Positions 1 to 7,811 of a stretch of DNA of 64,000 nucleotides are shown piece by piece. The DNA is taken from NCBI GenBank assembly GCA_943370175.1, contig CALRPU020000021.1, positions 39,838-103,837 on the forward strand, given 5' to 3'. Made by a program: the position numbers and the translations under genes. The stretch's first letter is position 1. Each line of letters begins with the position of its first letter. The notes under the pieces are model-generated. The model made no database searches. It was given only the letters and a program-made list of their open reading frames with translations, and was not told the origin of the DNA. The DNA is from Ideonella_A intermedia_A (GTDB lineage Bacteria; Pseudomonadota; Gammaproteobacteria; Burkholderiales; Burkholderiaceae_C).

Positions 1-1
1 G

Positions 2-670
2 TTGCGTGGCCAGCGGGTGTTGATCACCGCGGGACCGACTTTCGAGCCCATCGACCCTGTGCGCGGCATCACCAACCGGTCCAGCGGCAAGATGGGATTT
101 GCCATCGCCCGGGCAGCGCGCGAGGCCGGTGCCGAGGTCACCCTGGTGGCCGGCCCGGTGCACCTGCCCACGCCCCAGGGCGTGCAGCGCGTGGACGTGC
201 AAACGGCACAGGACATGTTGGAGCGCGTGCTGGCCGCCGTCCCTCACCACGACGTGTTCATTGCCACGGCCGCTGTGGCCGACTGGCGGCCTGCGGCGCT
301 GAGCGAGCACAAGATCAAGAAGAACGGCAGCAAGCAGCCGCCGGTGTTCGAGCTGACCGAAAACCCCGACATCCTCGCGGCGGTGGCCCGTCTGGCCGCT
401 GATGGTCCCCGAAAGCGCCCGTTCTGCGTGGGATTTGCGGCAGAGAGCCAGGACCTGCTCCACCACGCCCGCGAAAAGCTGCAGCGCAAGCAGGTGCCCT
501 TGATCGTCGGCAACCTCGGGCCAGCAACGTTCGGACAGGACGACAACGAGCTGCTGCTGGTCGACGCCGCCGGCCACCGCACGCTGCCCCAGGCCGACAA
601 GCTGAGCCTGGCACGTCAACTGGTGGCGGACATCGCCCGTCGGCTGGCCGCCGACGCGACCGGCGCTTGA
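2..670 (+). CDS. coaBC: Phosphopantothenoylcysteine synthetase domain of CoaBC (5' truncated by window)
   Basis: This is the C-terminal CoaB part of the bifunctional CoaBC (Dfp) protein, which joins cysteine to 4'-phosphopantothenate and, through the missing N-terminal CoaC part, decarboxylates the product in coenzyme A synthesis in the cytoplasm. The readable part begins inside the protein: the CoaB signature VLITAGPTFEPIDPVR is followed by ITNRSSGKMG and, further on, the KIKK lysines near residue 105. The frame is open to the window edge, so the TTG at base 2 is not the real start; about 180-190 residues of the flavoprotein domain should lie upstream. dut follows after 40 bp, a common betaproteobacterial arrangement. 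Identification is secure. Confidence 0.93.
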   Translation: MRGQRVLITAGPTFEPIDPVRGITNRSSGKMGFAIARAAREAGAEVTLVAGPVHLPTPQGVQRVDVQTAQDMLERVLAAVPHHDVFIATAAVADWRPAALSEHKIKKNGSKQPPVFELTENPDILAAVARLAADGPRKRPFCVGFAAESQDLLHHAREKLQRKQVPLIVGNLGPATFGQDDNELLLVDAAGHRTLPQADKLSLARQLVADIARRLAADATGA

Positions 671-710
671 TCCCCCCATCGCCCCCTCACTTTCCCACGA
701 CCCGCCCGCG

Positions 711-1160
711 ATGACCCTGATCGATGTTCGAGTGCTCGACCCGCGCCTTGCCGCGCTGATGCCGGCCTACGCCACCCCCGGCAGCGCGGGCCTGGACCTG
801 CGCGCTGCCCTGGACGCGCCACTGACGCTGGCCGCTGGCGCGGTGAGCCTGATCCCCACCGGTTTGGCGGTGCACCTGCGCGACCCGGGCTTGGCCGCGA
901 TGCTGCTGCCGCGGTCGGGCCTGGGCCACAAGCATGGGATCGTGCTGGGCAATCTGGTGGGCCTGATCGACTCGGATTACCAAGGGCCGCTGATGGTCAG
1001 CTTGTGGAACCGCGGTTCGCAAGACCACACGGTGCAGCCGCTGGACCGCATTGCCCAGATGGTCATCGTGCCCGTGGTGCAGGCCAGCTTCCGCGTGGTC
1101 GACCAGTTTGGTGCCAGTGACCGGGGTCAGGGCGGGTTTGGGTCCACGGGCACCGGTTGA
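711..1160 (+). CDS. dut: dUTP diphosphatase
   Basis: Trimeric dUTPase that hydrolyses dUTP to dUMP and pyrophosphate, keeping uracil out of DNA and supplying dUMP for thymidylate synthesis. At 149 residues it has the family length. The five family motifs appear in order: the TPGSAGLDLRA stretch near residue 22, PRSGLGHKHGI with the catalytic-site serine and glycines near 66, GLIDSDYQGP near 83, a region with DRIAQMVIVP near 110, and a Gly-rich C-terminal arm containing RGQGGFGSTG, which closes over the substrate. No clear Shine-Dalgarno precedes the ATG. It lies 40 bp after coaBC and is probably co-transcribed. Assignment is firm. Confidence 0.95.
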   Translation: MTLIDVRVLDPRLAALMPAYATPGSAGLDLRAALDAPLTLAAGAVSLIPTGLAVHLRDPGLAAMLLPRSGLGHKHGIVLGNLVGLIDSDYQGPLMVSLWNRGSQDHTVQPLDRIAQMVIVPVVQASFRVVDQFGASDRGQGGFGSTGTG

Positions 1161-1181
1161 GGTGCCGATCCGGCCGAACTG

Positions 1182-1703
1182 TCAGTGCAACTGCTGGCTG
1201 GGTGGGTGGGCTTGCAGCACGCTGAGCGCCGGGCTGCCCACGCTGCCGTTGTCCACTTCCTCCGCGCTGGCCTCCCGGACGGCGCGCACGGTCAGGTTCA
1301 GACGCAAGGCCACGCCGGCCAGCGGGTGGTTGCCATCCAGCACCACGTGCTCGGGGTAGACCTCGGTCACCGTGTAGATGGCGTCGCTCACAAGGTCCGG
1401 TGTGGTGGCGCCTTCGGGCGGGCCGTCGAACTGCATGCCAGGCTCGACCCCGTCAGGGAACAAAGCGCGGTCCTCGAAGAAAACGAGGTCGGCGTTGTAG
1501 TCGCCGAACGCGTGTTCGGGCTCGAGGTGCAGCTGGGCCTGGTAACCGACTTCCTGGTCGATCAGCGCTTCTTCGACTTTGGGAAGCAGGTCGTCGCCGC
1601 CCACGAAGAACTCGACCGGTTCTGTCAATTCATCGATCAACTGGCCTTGGGCGTCTTCCAGGCGCCACACCAGGCTGACCACGCAAGGGGGTGTGATGAG
1701 CAT
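1182..1703 (-). CDS. FKBP-type peptidyl-prolyl cis-trans isomerase, SlyD-like
   Basis: A 173-residue SlyD-like FKBP isomerase, which catalyses rotation of prolyl peptide bonds and often works as a chaperone. The N-terminus contains VVSLVWRLEDAQGQLIDEL, followed by the FKBP core residues VEFFVGGDDLLPKVEEAL and, after the inserted flap, LEPEHAFGDYNADLV. The C-terminal tail lacks the His/Cys-rich metal-binding extension of enterobacterial SlyD, so the slyD symbol is not used. The ATG at 1703 matches the usual N-terminus (Met-x-Ile-Thr-Pro). It is divergent from the ribosomal oxygenase gene, with starts 56 bp apart, and converges on dut. Confidence 0.86.
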   Translation of the reverse strand: MLITPPCVVSLVWRLEDAQGQLIDELTEPVEFFVGGDDLLPKVEEALIDQEVGYQAQLHLEPEHAFGDYNADLVFFEDRALFPDGVEPGMQFDGPPEGATTPDLVSDAIYTVTEVYPEHVVLDGNHPLAGVALRLNLTVRAVREASAEEVDNGSVGSPALSVLQAHPPSQQLH

Positions 1704-1759
1704 CAGGAGATGATCTCACAGCGGGTGGGCCGGGGCGCCGGGCGTCGCACAATCCAGGG

Positions 1760-2938
1760 ATGTCTTCGCACCACGATCCCTCTTTGGCCACGCCCTTGCT
1801 GGGCGGCCTGAGCCCGCAGCAGTTCATGCGCCGCCACTGGCAGAAAAAGCCCCTGCTGGTGCGCCAGGCCTTGCCCGGCATCGCGCCGCCGGTCACCCGC
1901 AGCGACCTGTTCGAACTGGCCGCGCGCGAGCACGTCGAGTCGCGCCTGGTTCGTCACCACGAGGGCCGCTGGCACCTGAAGCACGGCCCCTTGCCGCGGC
2001 GCGCCCTGCCGCCGCTGAACCGGCGCGCGTGGACCCTGCTCGTTCAGGGCCTGGACCTGCACAGCCCGGCGGCCCGCGCGCTGATGGACCGCTTCCGTTT
2101 CATTCCCGACGCCCGACTCGACGACCTGATGCTGTCCTATGCCACCGATGGCGGCGGCGTGGGTCCCCATGTGGATTCCTACGATGTGTTCCTGATCCAG
2201 GTCCATGGGCGCCGCCGCTGGCGCATCGGCCCGCTGACCGACCCGACTCTGGAGCCCGGCCTGCCCCTGAAGGTGCTGGCCCATTTCGAGGCCGAAGAGG
2301 AATGGGTGCTGGAGCCCGGCGACATGCTCTACCTGCCGCCGCGCTGGGCCCATGACGGTGTCGCAGACGGCGAATGCATGACCTGTTCGGTCGGTTTTCG
2401 CGCCGCGCCGCGCGATGAGTTCGCCCGCGAGGTGCTGCAGCGCTGCCTGGACGCGGCCGCAGACGAGGCGGACGCCGTCACGACGGCGGTGCCGACCGCC
2501 GGACCGGTCAAGGGGCTGTACCGCGACCCCACCCAGCCCGCCACCGAGCACCCTGCGGCCGTCCCGGGGGCCATGTTGGCCTTCGCCGAAGACGCCGTGC
2601 GCCGCTTGGTCGACGACCGGCGCGCCTTGGCCTGTTCCCTCGGCGAGTGGCTGAGCGAGCCCAAGCCTCAGGTATGGTTTGACGACGGCATGGCCTTGGC
2701 GCCACAGTGCGGTGTGGTGCTGGACCGCCGCACCCGCATGCTGTGGGACGATTGGCATGTGTTCATCAATGGCGAGTCTTTCAGCGCCGCCGGCCGCGAC
2801 GCCACCCTGATGCGGCGGTTGGCCGACGAGCGGGGTCTGACGGCCAGGGAGCGTGCCGGGCTCAGCCCGGCCGCTGCGGACCTGCTGGATGACTGGGCCC
2901 AGGCTGGCTGGGTTCACGGGGAGACCGCCGCTGGGTGA
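1760..2938 (+). CDS. Ribosomal oxygenase of the RoxA/YcfD type (JmjC-like cupin)
   Basis: Predicted Fe(II)/2-oxoglutarate dioxygenase of the YcfD/RoxA family, whose characterised E. coli member hydroxylates an arginine of ribosomal protein L16. The 392-residue protein has the family length. The iron ligands are visible as H137 and D139 in GPHVDSYDVF and H198 in RWAHDG; the double-stranded beta helix spans about residues 95-210, followed by a C-terminal winged-helix-like region. The ATG at 1760 follows a CACAAT box by only six bases with no convincing Shine-Dalgarno, so the transcript may be leaderless. Its TGA overlaps a possible GTG of the next gene. The L16 substrate is inferred from the family. 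Confidence 0.85.
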   Translation: MSSHHDPSLATPLLGGLSPQQFMRRHWQKKPLLVRQALPGIAPPVTRSDLFELAAREHVESRLVRHHEGRWHLKHGPLPRRALPPLNRRAWTLLVQGLDLHSPAARALMDRFRFIPDARLDDLMLSYATDGGGVGPHVDSYDVFLIQVHGRRRWRIGPLTDPTLEPGLPLKVLAHFEAEEEWVLEPGDMLYLPPRWAHDGVADGECMTCSVGFRAAPRDEFAREVLQRCLDAAADEADAVTTAVPTAGPVKGLYRDPTQPATEHPAAVPGAMLAFAEDAVRRLVDDRRALACSLGEWLSEPKPQVWFDDGMALAPQCGVVLDRRTRMLWDDWHVFINGESFSAAGRDATLMRRLADERGLTARERAGLSPAAADLLDDWAQAGWVHGETAAG

Positions 2939-2958
2939 GGCGTGAAGCGAGGTGCAAT

Positions 2959-3537
2959 GTGAATGGTGAATCCTCCGCCTCGCCCGACGAGGCACCCCTG
3001 GCTCGGCCTTCGGACGGCGCCAATGGCGCCCGTGATGACCGCGCCGCACCCGGCCCGGCGGCGGCGCGGCACTTTTTGTCCCGCAAGGACTTTCAGCAGT
3101 CGTTCCGTGACGCCCTGGCGCAGCTTGCGCGCCAAGGCTGCCGTGAGGTGTTCTTGTGTGACCGGGACTTCAAGGACTGGCCACTTGGCGAACGGGCCGC
3201 GGTCGACGACTTGACGCGCTGGGCGATGTCACACCGCCGCCTGACCGTGCTGGCGGCGAGCTTCGACACGGTTCAGCGCGACCACCCACGTTGGGTGAAC
3301 TGGCGACGGCAATGGTCGCATGTGGTGCATTGCCGCCAGGTGGACGAGTCTGACGCACCCACCATCCCCACCATGGTGCTTGCGCCTGGCGTGCTGAGCT
3401 TGCGTGTGCACGATCCAGTGCGCTTTCGGGGGCGTTTGTCCTTCGAGCTGTCCGATGGGGTGCGTGATCGCGACGACCTTGACGCGTTTTTGCAACGTTC
3501 GCACGAGGCCTTTCCCGTCACCAATCTGGGTCTTTAG
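2959..3537 (+). CDS. Conserved hypothetical protein next to the ribosomal oxygenase gene
   Basis: Function not recognised. The GTG at 2959 is chosen because GAGGTG lies just before it; an in-frame GTG at 2935 overlaps the stop of the preceding gene (GTGA) and is also possible, giving 192 or 200 residues. The first 45 residues are Ala/Pro/Asp-rich and probably disordered. The rest is a compact alpha/beta-looking domain with DFKDWPLGERAAVDDL and a Trp/Arg-rich VNWRRQWSHVVHCRQVDES segment. No signal peptide or membrane segment is seen, so it should be cytoplasmic. The near-overlap with the oxygenase suggests co-expression. Codon usage matches the neighbours, which supports a real gene. Confidence 0.7.
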   Translation: MNGESSASPDEAPLARPSDGANGARDDRAAPGPAAARHFLSRKDFQQSFRDALAQLARQGCREVFLCDRDFKDWPLGERAAVDDLTRWAMSHRRLTVLAASFDTVQRDHPRWVNWRRQWSHVVHCRQVDESDAPTIPTMVLAPGVLSLRVHDPVRFRGRLSFELSDGVRDRDDLDAFLQRSHEAFPVTNLGL

Positions 3538-3562
3538 GGTAGCTACCTATAAGCCGTATAAT
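3533..3562 (+). promoter_or_regulatory. Sigma-70-like promoter for the Ala-rich lipoprotein gene
   Basis: A perfect TATAAT at 3557-3562 is the best -10 hexamer seen in the window. The -35 region, 18 bp upstream at TTTAGG (3533-3538), is weak and overlaps the stop codon of the preceding gene. Transcription should begin near 3569, giving a leader of about 124 nt before the ATG at 3693. Confidence 0.6.
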
Positions 3563-3570
3563 AGAAGGCT

Positions 3571-3644
3571 AGGCACTGGAAAGGCTCGGGCTTTCCCTGC
3601 CTGTGAGCGTTGAGATTTTGCGGGCCCTGAGAGGGTTCTCAGGG
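3571..3644 (+). promoter_or_regulatory. Two strong hairpins in the lipoprotein 5' UTR
   Basis: Two inverted repeats lie between the TATAAT promoter and the lipoprotein start. The first pairs AGGCA (3571-3575) with TGCCT (3598-3602) and GGAAAG (3578-3583) with CTTTCC (3591-3596). The second pairs CCCTGAGA (3625-3632) with TCTCAGGG (3637-3644) around a GGGT loop. Neither is followed by a U tract, so they are not terminators. They could stabilise the mRNA or be recognised by a regulator; no known RNA family is claimed. Confidence 0.5.
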
Positions 3645-3692
3645 TCTCACATTTACCGGTATATGTTCGACCTTTTAGACACGAGGAAAACT

Positions 3693-3911
3693 ATGAAATC
3701 GTCGCTCCTGTTGGCTTCCCTGGTTGCTGCCGTCGCTCTCGCCGCTTGCGGCAAGAAGGAAGAGGCTCCTGCTGCCCCGGCAGCCGCTCCGATGGCCGCC
3801 CCGGCCGCTCCCGCCGCTGAGGCCAGCGCCCCCGCTGCCGCCGACGCTGCCAGCGCCGCCGCCAGTGCGCCGGCCGCTGCCGACGCTGCCGCTTCGGGCG
3901 CCAGCAAGTAA
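3693..3911 (+). CDS. Small Ala/Pro-rich lipoprotein
   Basis: A 72-residue predicted lipoprotein. The signal peptide MKSSLLLASLVAAVALAAC ends in a lipobox LAAC with the lipidated Cys at position 19. The mature part begins GKKEEAP and is then almost wholly Ala, Pro and Ser in low-complexity repeats (AAPAAP, AAADAA), which suggests an extended, flexible periplasmic chain. The ATG at 3693 is preceded by GAGGAAAA; a longer in-frame reading from 3603 would destroy the signal peptide and is rejected. The gene has its own TATAAT promoter, structured leader and strong terminator, so it is an independent, probably well-expressed unit. Its function is not known. Confidence 0.85.
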   Translation: MKSSLLLASLVAAVALAACGKKEEAPAAPAAAPMAAPAAPAAEASAPAAADAASAAASAPAAADAAASGASK

Positions 3912-3932
3912 GACCGTTTCATCGGTGCATCA

Positions 3933-3956
3933 AAGCCGCCTCCGGGCGGCTTTTTT
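3933..3956 (+). terminator. Rho-independent terminator of the lipoprotein gene
   Basis: AAGCCGCC (3933-3940) pairs with GGCGGCTT around a TCCG tetraloop and is followed by a run of six T. The stop codon of the lipoprotein gene is 21 bp upstream. The convergent hydrolase gene ends at 3967, so the hairpin may serve both directions. Confidence 0.9.
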
Positions 3957-3966
3957 GTGCCTGTCT

Positions 3967-4773
3967 TCAGCGCAGGTCCAGCCAATGCAGGCCAAGCGCG
4001 GGATCGGCCACCAGCAGGTCGTCCGGCGAAGCACCACAGCCCGCGGCCAAGGCGGCCTTGGCCAGGGTCGGGCTGTTGTTGCGCTCGCTCAGGTGGGCGC
4101 CCACCACATGCCTCAAGCCGGGATGCACGCAGGCGGCCAGGATGTCGCGGGCGATGTCGTTGGCCAAGTGACCCAGGCGGCCGCTGATCCGTGCCTTCAG
4201 CGAGGCAGGGTAGGCTGACGCTTCCAGCAAGGCTGGGTCGTGGTTGCACTCCAGCAGCAGGGCGGTGCAGTCCTGCAAATGCGCGAGGATGTGGTCGGTG
4301 GACGAGCCGGCATCGGTCAGCACCCCCAGGCGCGCATCGCCATCGTCAAACACCACCTGCAGCGGCTCGCCGGCGTCGTGGGGCACGGTGTAGGGCGTGA
4401 TTCTGAGGTCGCCGACCTCGATGGCCTCGCCGTCGCGGGCGAAATTCAGCACGTCGGCGAGCCCGCCGTCCAGCGTCGGGTCGTCGGCCGTTGCCCGGGG
4501 CGCGATGTTGCGCCAGGTGCCTCGACTCATCCACAGCGGAATGCGGTGGCGGCGGGCCAGCGCGACGGCGCAGCCGACGTGGTCACCGTGCTCGTGCGTG
4601 ATGAAAATGCCGTTGATCTGGTCGAGGCCCACGCCCACGCGGCCCAGCCGCGATGACAGCTCACGCTGAGAAAAGCCACAGTCCAGCAGCACGCGGCTGG
4701 TGGTGGTGCCCGACCGTGCCTCCACCAGGGTCGCATTGCCCGTGCTGCCGCTGCCCAGGCTGGTGAAGCGCAT
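3967..4773 (-). CDS. MBL-fold metallo-hydrolase, WalJ/YycJ-like
   Basis: A metallo-beta-lactamase-fold hydrolase of the WalJ/YycJ-like group, some members of which are proposed nucleases; the substrate here is unknown. The ATG at 4773 gives the standard N-terminus MRFTSLGSGSTGNATLVEA; a GTG at 4803, overlapping the bamC stop as GTGA, would add ten residues. The zinc-binding signature THEHGDHVG lies near residue 70, with further ligands in TVPHDAG, LLECNHD and a C-terminal VGAHLSERNNSP segment. No signal peptide is seen. It is the last gene of a minus-strand dapA-bamC-hydrolase run, an order common in Burkholderiales. Confidence 0.85.
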   Translation of the reverse strand: MRFTSLGSGSTGNATLVEARSGTTTSRVLLDCGFSQRELSSRLGRVGVGLDQINGIFITHEHGDHVGCAVALARRHRIPLWMSRGTWRNIAPRATADDPTLDGGLADVLNFARDGEAIEVGDLRITPYTVPHDAGEPLQVVFDDGDARLGVLTDAGSSTDHILAHLQDCTALLLECNHDPALLEASAYPASLKARISGRLGHLANDIARDILAACVHPGLRHVVGAHLSERNNSPTLAKAALAAGCGASPDDLLVADPALGLHWLDLR

Positions 4774-4799
4774 CGGTGCCGCTGAGGCCGCGGCCCGCG

Positions 4800-5936
4800 T
4801 CACTTCAAGTCGTCGACCAGCAGGCTCACGATGCGTTTGCCGGCGGCACCGTTTTCGGGGCCGCCCTGGCTGTTCAACACCTCGACGGTGCTCTTGTCAC
4901 CCTGCGATTTCACGCTGACGCGGTAGCGCGACGGGCCTTCAACCTTGCTCGATCCGAGCAGCTTGGCGAAGAAGCCGGGCTCTTCCTTGCCCGCCTGGGC
5001 CGGGTCGACATAGCGAACGTAGAACACGCCCTGGCTGCGGTCGCGGTCTTCGACCGTGAAGCCGCTGCGGTCGAGCGCCAGGCCCACACGGCGCCAGGCG
5101 CGGTCGAAGCCATCGTCCACCTCCAGCGCGGCGGCCGGCAGACTCGTCACCACCCGGGCGCGCGCGGCGGCCGTGGGCGCGGTGTTGGTGGCGGCCACGG
5201 TGGCCTTTGCCGCCTCTTCCTTGGCGCCCAGCTTGATCATCAAGCGCTGCAGCATCTCGCCTTCGAGTTGCGGGTCGCTCGGCCGCGGCTGCCAGGTGGT
5301 CTGGTCCTTCTGCGTGGTGGTGTACACCTCGGCCAGACCACGGTGACTGATGTAGACCTCGGACCCGGTGGCGGTGCGCTCGACCCGGGTGCGGAACTTG
5401 TCGCGCTCGCCGGTCGAGTACAGGCTGTCGATCAAGCGGCCGAGGGTGCTGCGGATCAGGTCGTTCGGCAGCTTGGCGCGGTTCTCGGCCCATTCGGTTT
5501 CCATCACACCCGCCTGGGCGTCGTCCAGGGTGAGCGCCAGGTTTCGTTCCTTCCAGAACCCCTGCAACTGCGGCCACAACTGCTCCGGCGTCAGCTTGGT
5601 GCTGAGCCAGCGCTGGTTGCCCTGGCGTTCGATGCGCATGTCGCTGGCGGCCACGGCCACTGCCGTGCCCGCTTGGGCGGCTGGCGCCGCGGCGGTCTGG
5701 TAAGTGGACGCACTGACCACGGCACCCGGTTGCGGAATGCGGTTGTCACGGGCGAGCTGGGTCAGGTCCGGCGGCACCTCAAGGCCCGCGGTGCGGTTGG
5801 CCGTGCCTTTGTAGTCGACCTTGTCGCCGGCGACAAAATTCTCGACGGTCGAACAGCCCGACAAGGTCGCCAGCAGCGCTGCGATCAGGGTGAGGCCGGT
5901 GGCGTGGCGGGCGCTGTTGCGAAAAGTCTGGGACAC
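4800..5936 (-). CDS. bamC: Outer membrane assembly lipoprotein BamC (NlpB)
   Basis: Lipoprotein component of the Bam complex, which inserts beta-barrel proteins into the outer membrane. The chosen GTG at 5936 has GGAGA eight bases upstream and gives a signal peptide ending in LSGC, so the lipidated Cys is near residue 25, followed by the unstructured BamD-binding stretch with VDYKG. At 378 residues it matches the family. Two helix-grip domains follow at about residues 120-220 and 260-375; the C-terminal one contains RYRVSVKSQGDKSTVEVL. The frame is open far upstream, but that part lacks any export signal. Downstream of dapA with a 119-bp gap, as in E. coli. Confidence 0.87.
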   Translation of the reverse strand: MSQTFRNSARHATGLTLIAALLATLSGCSTVENFVAGDKVDYKGTANRTAGLEVPPDLTQLARDNRIPQPGAVVSASTYQTAAAPAAQAGTAVAVAASDMRIERQGNQRWLSTKLTPEQLWPQLQGFWKERNLALTLDDAQAGVMETEWAENRAKLPNDLIRSTLGRLIDSLYSTGERDKFRTRVERTATGSEVYISHRGLAEVYTTTQKDQTTWQPRPSDPQLEGEMLQRLMIKLGAKEEAAKATVAATNTAPTAAARARVVTSLPAAALEVDDGFDRAWRRVGLALDRSGFTVEDRDRSQGVFYVRYVDPAQAGKEEPGFFAKLLGSSKVEGPSRYRVSVKSQGDKSTVEVLNSQGGPENGAAGKRIVSLLVDDLK

Positions 5937-6055
5937 GTTGGAAATCTCCAGGGATGCCAAGGTGAGGGCACCGGGATGGGGTGGACGCCAAAGGCGTGGG
6001 GGTCTCGCCAACGGCGTGAGGTGAGCGCTCGGGTGGGGGCGTCGTTGGCCGCAGC

Positions 6056-6937
6056 TCACGCCAGCCCGGCATCGGCCATCGCTTGTGCGACGGTGGCCTG
6101 GCCGGCGGTGGTCAGTGGGGTGATGGGCAGGCGCAAGCCGGCGCCGCACTTGCCCAGCTTGGCGAGCGCCCACTTGGTGGGTGCCGGGCTGGGCTCGCAG
6201 AACAACTGCTTGTGAAGGGGCAGCAACTTCAGGTGCAATGCGGTGGCCTCGCGCACGCGGCCCTCGATGGCGGCGATGCACAGGTCGTGCATGGCGCGGG
6301 GTGCCACATTCGCGGTCACGCTGACGTTGCCTTTGCCGCCCAGCAGCATCAGCGCCACGGCGGTGGAGTCGTCACCCGAGTAGACCGAAAAGCCCGCCGG
6401 CGCCTGCTTGATCAGCCAGGCCGCGCGCGCGATGTCGCCGGTGGCCTCCTTGATGCCGAACACGCCGGGCAGCTGGGCACAGCGCAGGGCGGTCTCGGGC
6501 TGCATGTCCGCCACGGTTCGGCTGGGCACGTTGTAGAGCATCATCGGCAGGTCGACCGCTTCGGCGATGGCCCTGAAGTGCTGGTAGATGCCTTCTTGCG
6601 ACGGCTTGTTGTAGTACGGCACGACGGACAAGCTGCAGTCCGCGCCGACCTGCTTGGCGAAAGCGGCCAGGGCGATGGCTTCGCGGGTGGAATTGCCACC
6701 CGCGCCCGCCATGACGGGCACCCGGCCTGCGGCATGTTGTACGGCCACGCGGATGATCTCGCAGTGCTCCTCGACCGAGACGGTGGGAGATTCGCCGGTG
6801 GTGCCGACCACGCCGAGGCAATCGGTGCCTTCGGCGATGTGCCAGTCGATGAGGCTGCGCAGCGCGTCATAGTCGACGCGACCGTCGTCGTGCATCGGCG
6901 TGACGAGCGCGACTATGCTTCCAACCAAGGGGTTCAT
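6056..6937 (-). CDS. dapA: 4-hydroxy-tetrahydrodipicolinate synthase
   Basis: Condenses pyruvate with aspartate semialdehyde, the first committed step to diaminopimelate and lysine. The 293-residue protein shows the aldolase-type TIM-barrel landmarks: GTTGESPT near residue 45, the catalytic Tyr135 in LYNVPSRT, and the Schiff-base Lys163 in GIKEATGD. The ATG at 6937 with GGAAG upstream gives the standard start MNPLVGSIVALVTPM; the longer open frame upstream has no homology-like features. It is followed by bamC, as in E. coli. The assignment is firm. Confidence 0.95.
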   Translation of the reverse strand: MNPLVGSIVALVTPMHDDGRVDYDALRSLIDWHIAEGTDCLGVVGTTGESPTVSVEEHCEIIRVAVQHAAGRVPVMAGAGGNSTREAIALAAFAKQVGADCSLSVVPYYNKPSQEGIYQHFRAIAEAVDLPMMLYNVPSRTVADMQPETALRCAQLPGVFGIKEATGDIARAAWLIKQAPAGFSVYSGDDSTAVALMLLGGKGNVSVTANVAPRAMHDLCIAAIEGRVREATALHLKLLPLHKQLFCEPSPAPTKWALAKLGKCGAGLRLPITPLTTAGQATVAQAMADAGLA

Positions 6938-7004
6938 TCGGAGCTTCCTTCGCAATCCGCGGATTTTAGCCGCCGCGGCATGGGGCCTTCGGCGGGCTTG
7001 CGGC

Positions 7005-7664
7005 TCACAACGTGTCGCGGGGGCCGGCCGCCGACAGCGACGCGCCGAAGCCCGCACCCGTACCCCCGCCTGCACCCACCGCCGGCGCGCGCGCGGCCAC
7101 CCGCTGCACTGCGCGCACCGGGTCGACCAACCAGCCGTTCTCGTAGGCGATGAGGTGCAGGCCACTGCAGCGCTCCATCAGTTCGCCGTGGGCCAGCAGG
7201 AAGTCCGGGTTGCTGGGGCGACCCACCTGCGCGTGGTCGATGTTGAAGGTTTCGTAGATCAGCAGCCCGCCTGGGGCGAGGCTGGCCAGCAGGGTGGGCC
7301 ACAACGGGCGCCAAAGGTAGTTGGTGACCACGACCGCGTCGAACTGTCGCCCTGGCAGCGGCCACGCCGCGCCTTCGATGTCGGCTTGAACCCGCTCGAC
7401 GACGCCGGCCGCACCGCGCAAGCTGTCCAGCGCAGCGCCGTCGCGTTCGACGCCGCTGACGCGCCAACCCTGTTCGCCCAGCCAGCGCGCGTGCCGGCCC
7501 GCGCCACAGGCAACGTCCAGCACGGTGGCGCCCGGCCTGGGCAGTGCGGCCCAGCGCTGGACCCAGGGCGACGGCGCGCCGGCACCGTGGGGCATGGGGG
7601 GGTGCTTGAGCGCCTCGCGACCCGGCGCCGTCGGGCGGCCGGCAGGCGTGTCATCGTCTGTCAC
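7005..7664 (-). CDS. Class I SAM-dependent methyltransferase
   Basis: A Rossmann-fold methyltransferase of the UbiE/TehB-like type; substrate unknown. Motif I is VLDVACGAGRHARWL at about residue 48, with the acidic residue of motif II in VSGVERDG and the motif IV region in DAVVVTNYLWRPLW. The last 35 residues are Gly/Ala-rich and probably disordered. The GTG at 7664 overlaps the stop of the preceding small gene (GTGA), which suggests translational coupling; a GTG at 7676 is an alternative. It runs in the same direction as, and 67 bp before, dapA. Confidence 0.82.
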   Translation of the reverse strand: MTDDDTPAGRPTAPGREALKHPPMPHGAGAPSPWVQRWAALPRPGATVLDVACGAGRHARWLGEQGWRVSGVERDGAALDSLRGAAGVVERVQADIEGAAWPLPGRQFDAVVVTNYLWRPLWPTLLASLAPGGLLIYETFNIDHAQVGRPSNPDFLLAHGELMERCSGLHLIAYENGWLVDPVRAVQRVAARAPAVGAGGGTGAGFGASLSAAGPRDTL

Positions 7665-7807
7665 AGGCAGGACCACAGTTGTTGCGCCAATCGAACGGCC
7701 ATGTCAGGTTGCAAGTAGGCCAGGAACACGCCGCCGAGCGTTGCCAACGCAGCCAACGCGCCCACCATGCGCGCCAGACGTTGACGGTTGGGGGACGGCG
7801 TTGCCAT
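7661..7807 (-). CDS. Small single-pass membrane protein, 48 residues
   Basis: A short open frame between the MFS transporter and the methyltransferase. It starts with ATG four bases after the transporter's stop codon and ends in a TGA that overlaps the GTG start of the methyltransferase. The predicted protein has a basic N-terminus (MATPSPNRQRLARMV), one hydrophobic helix at about residues 14-31 (VGALAALATLGGVFLAYL) and a short tail. Tight packing on both sides and its positive-inside shape support a real gene. No function is recognised. Confidence 0.6.
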   Translation of the reverse strand: MATPSPNRQRLARMVGALAALATLGGVFLAYLQPDMAVRLAQQLWSCL

Positions 7808-7811
7808 GGAC

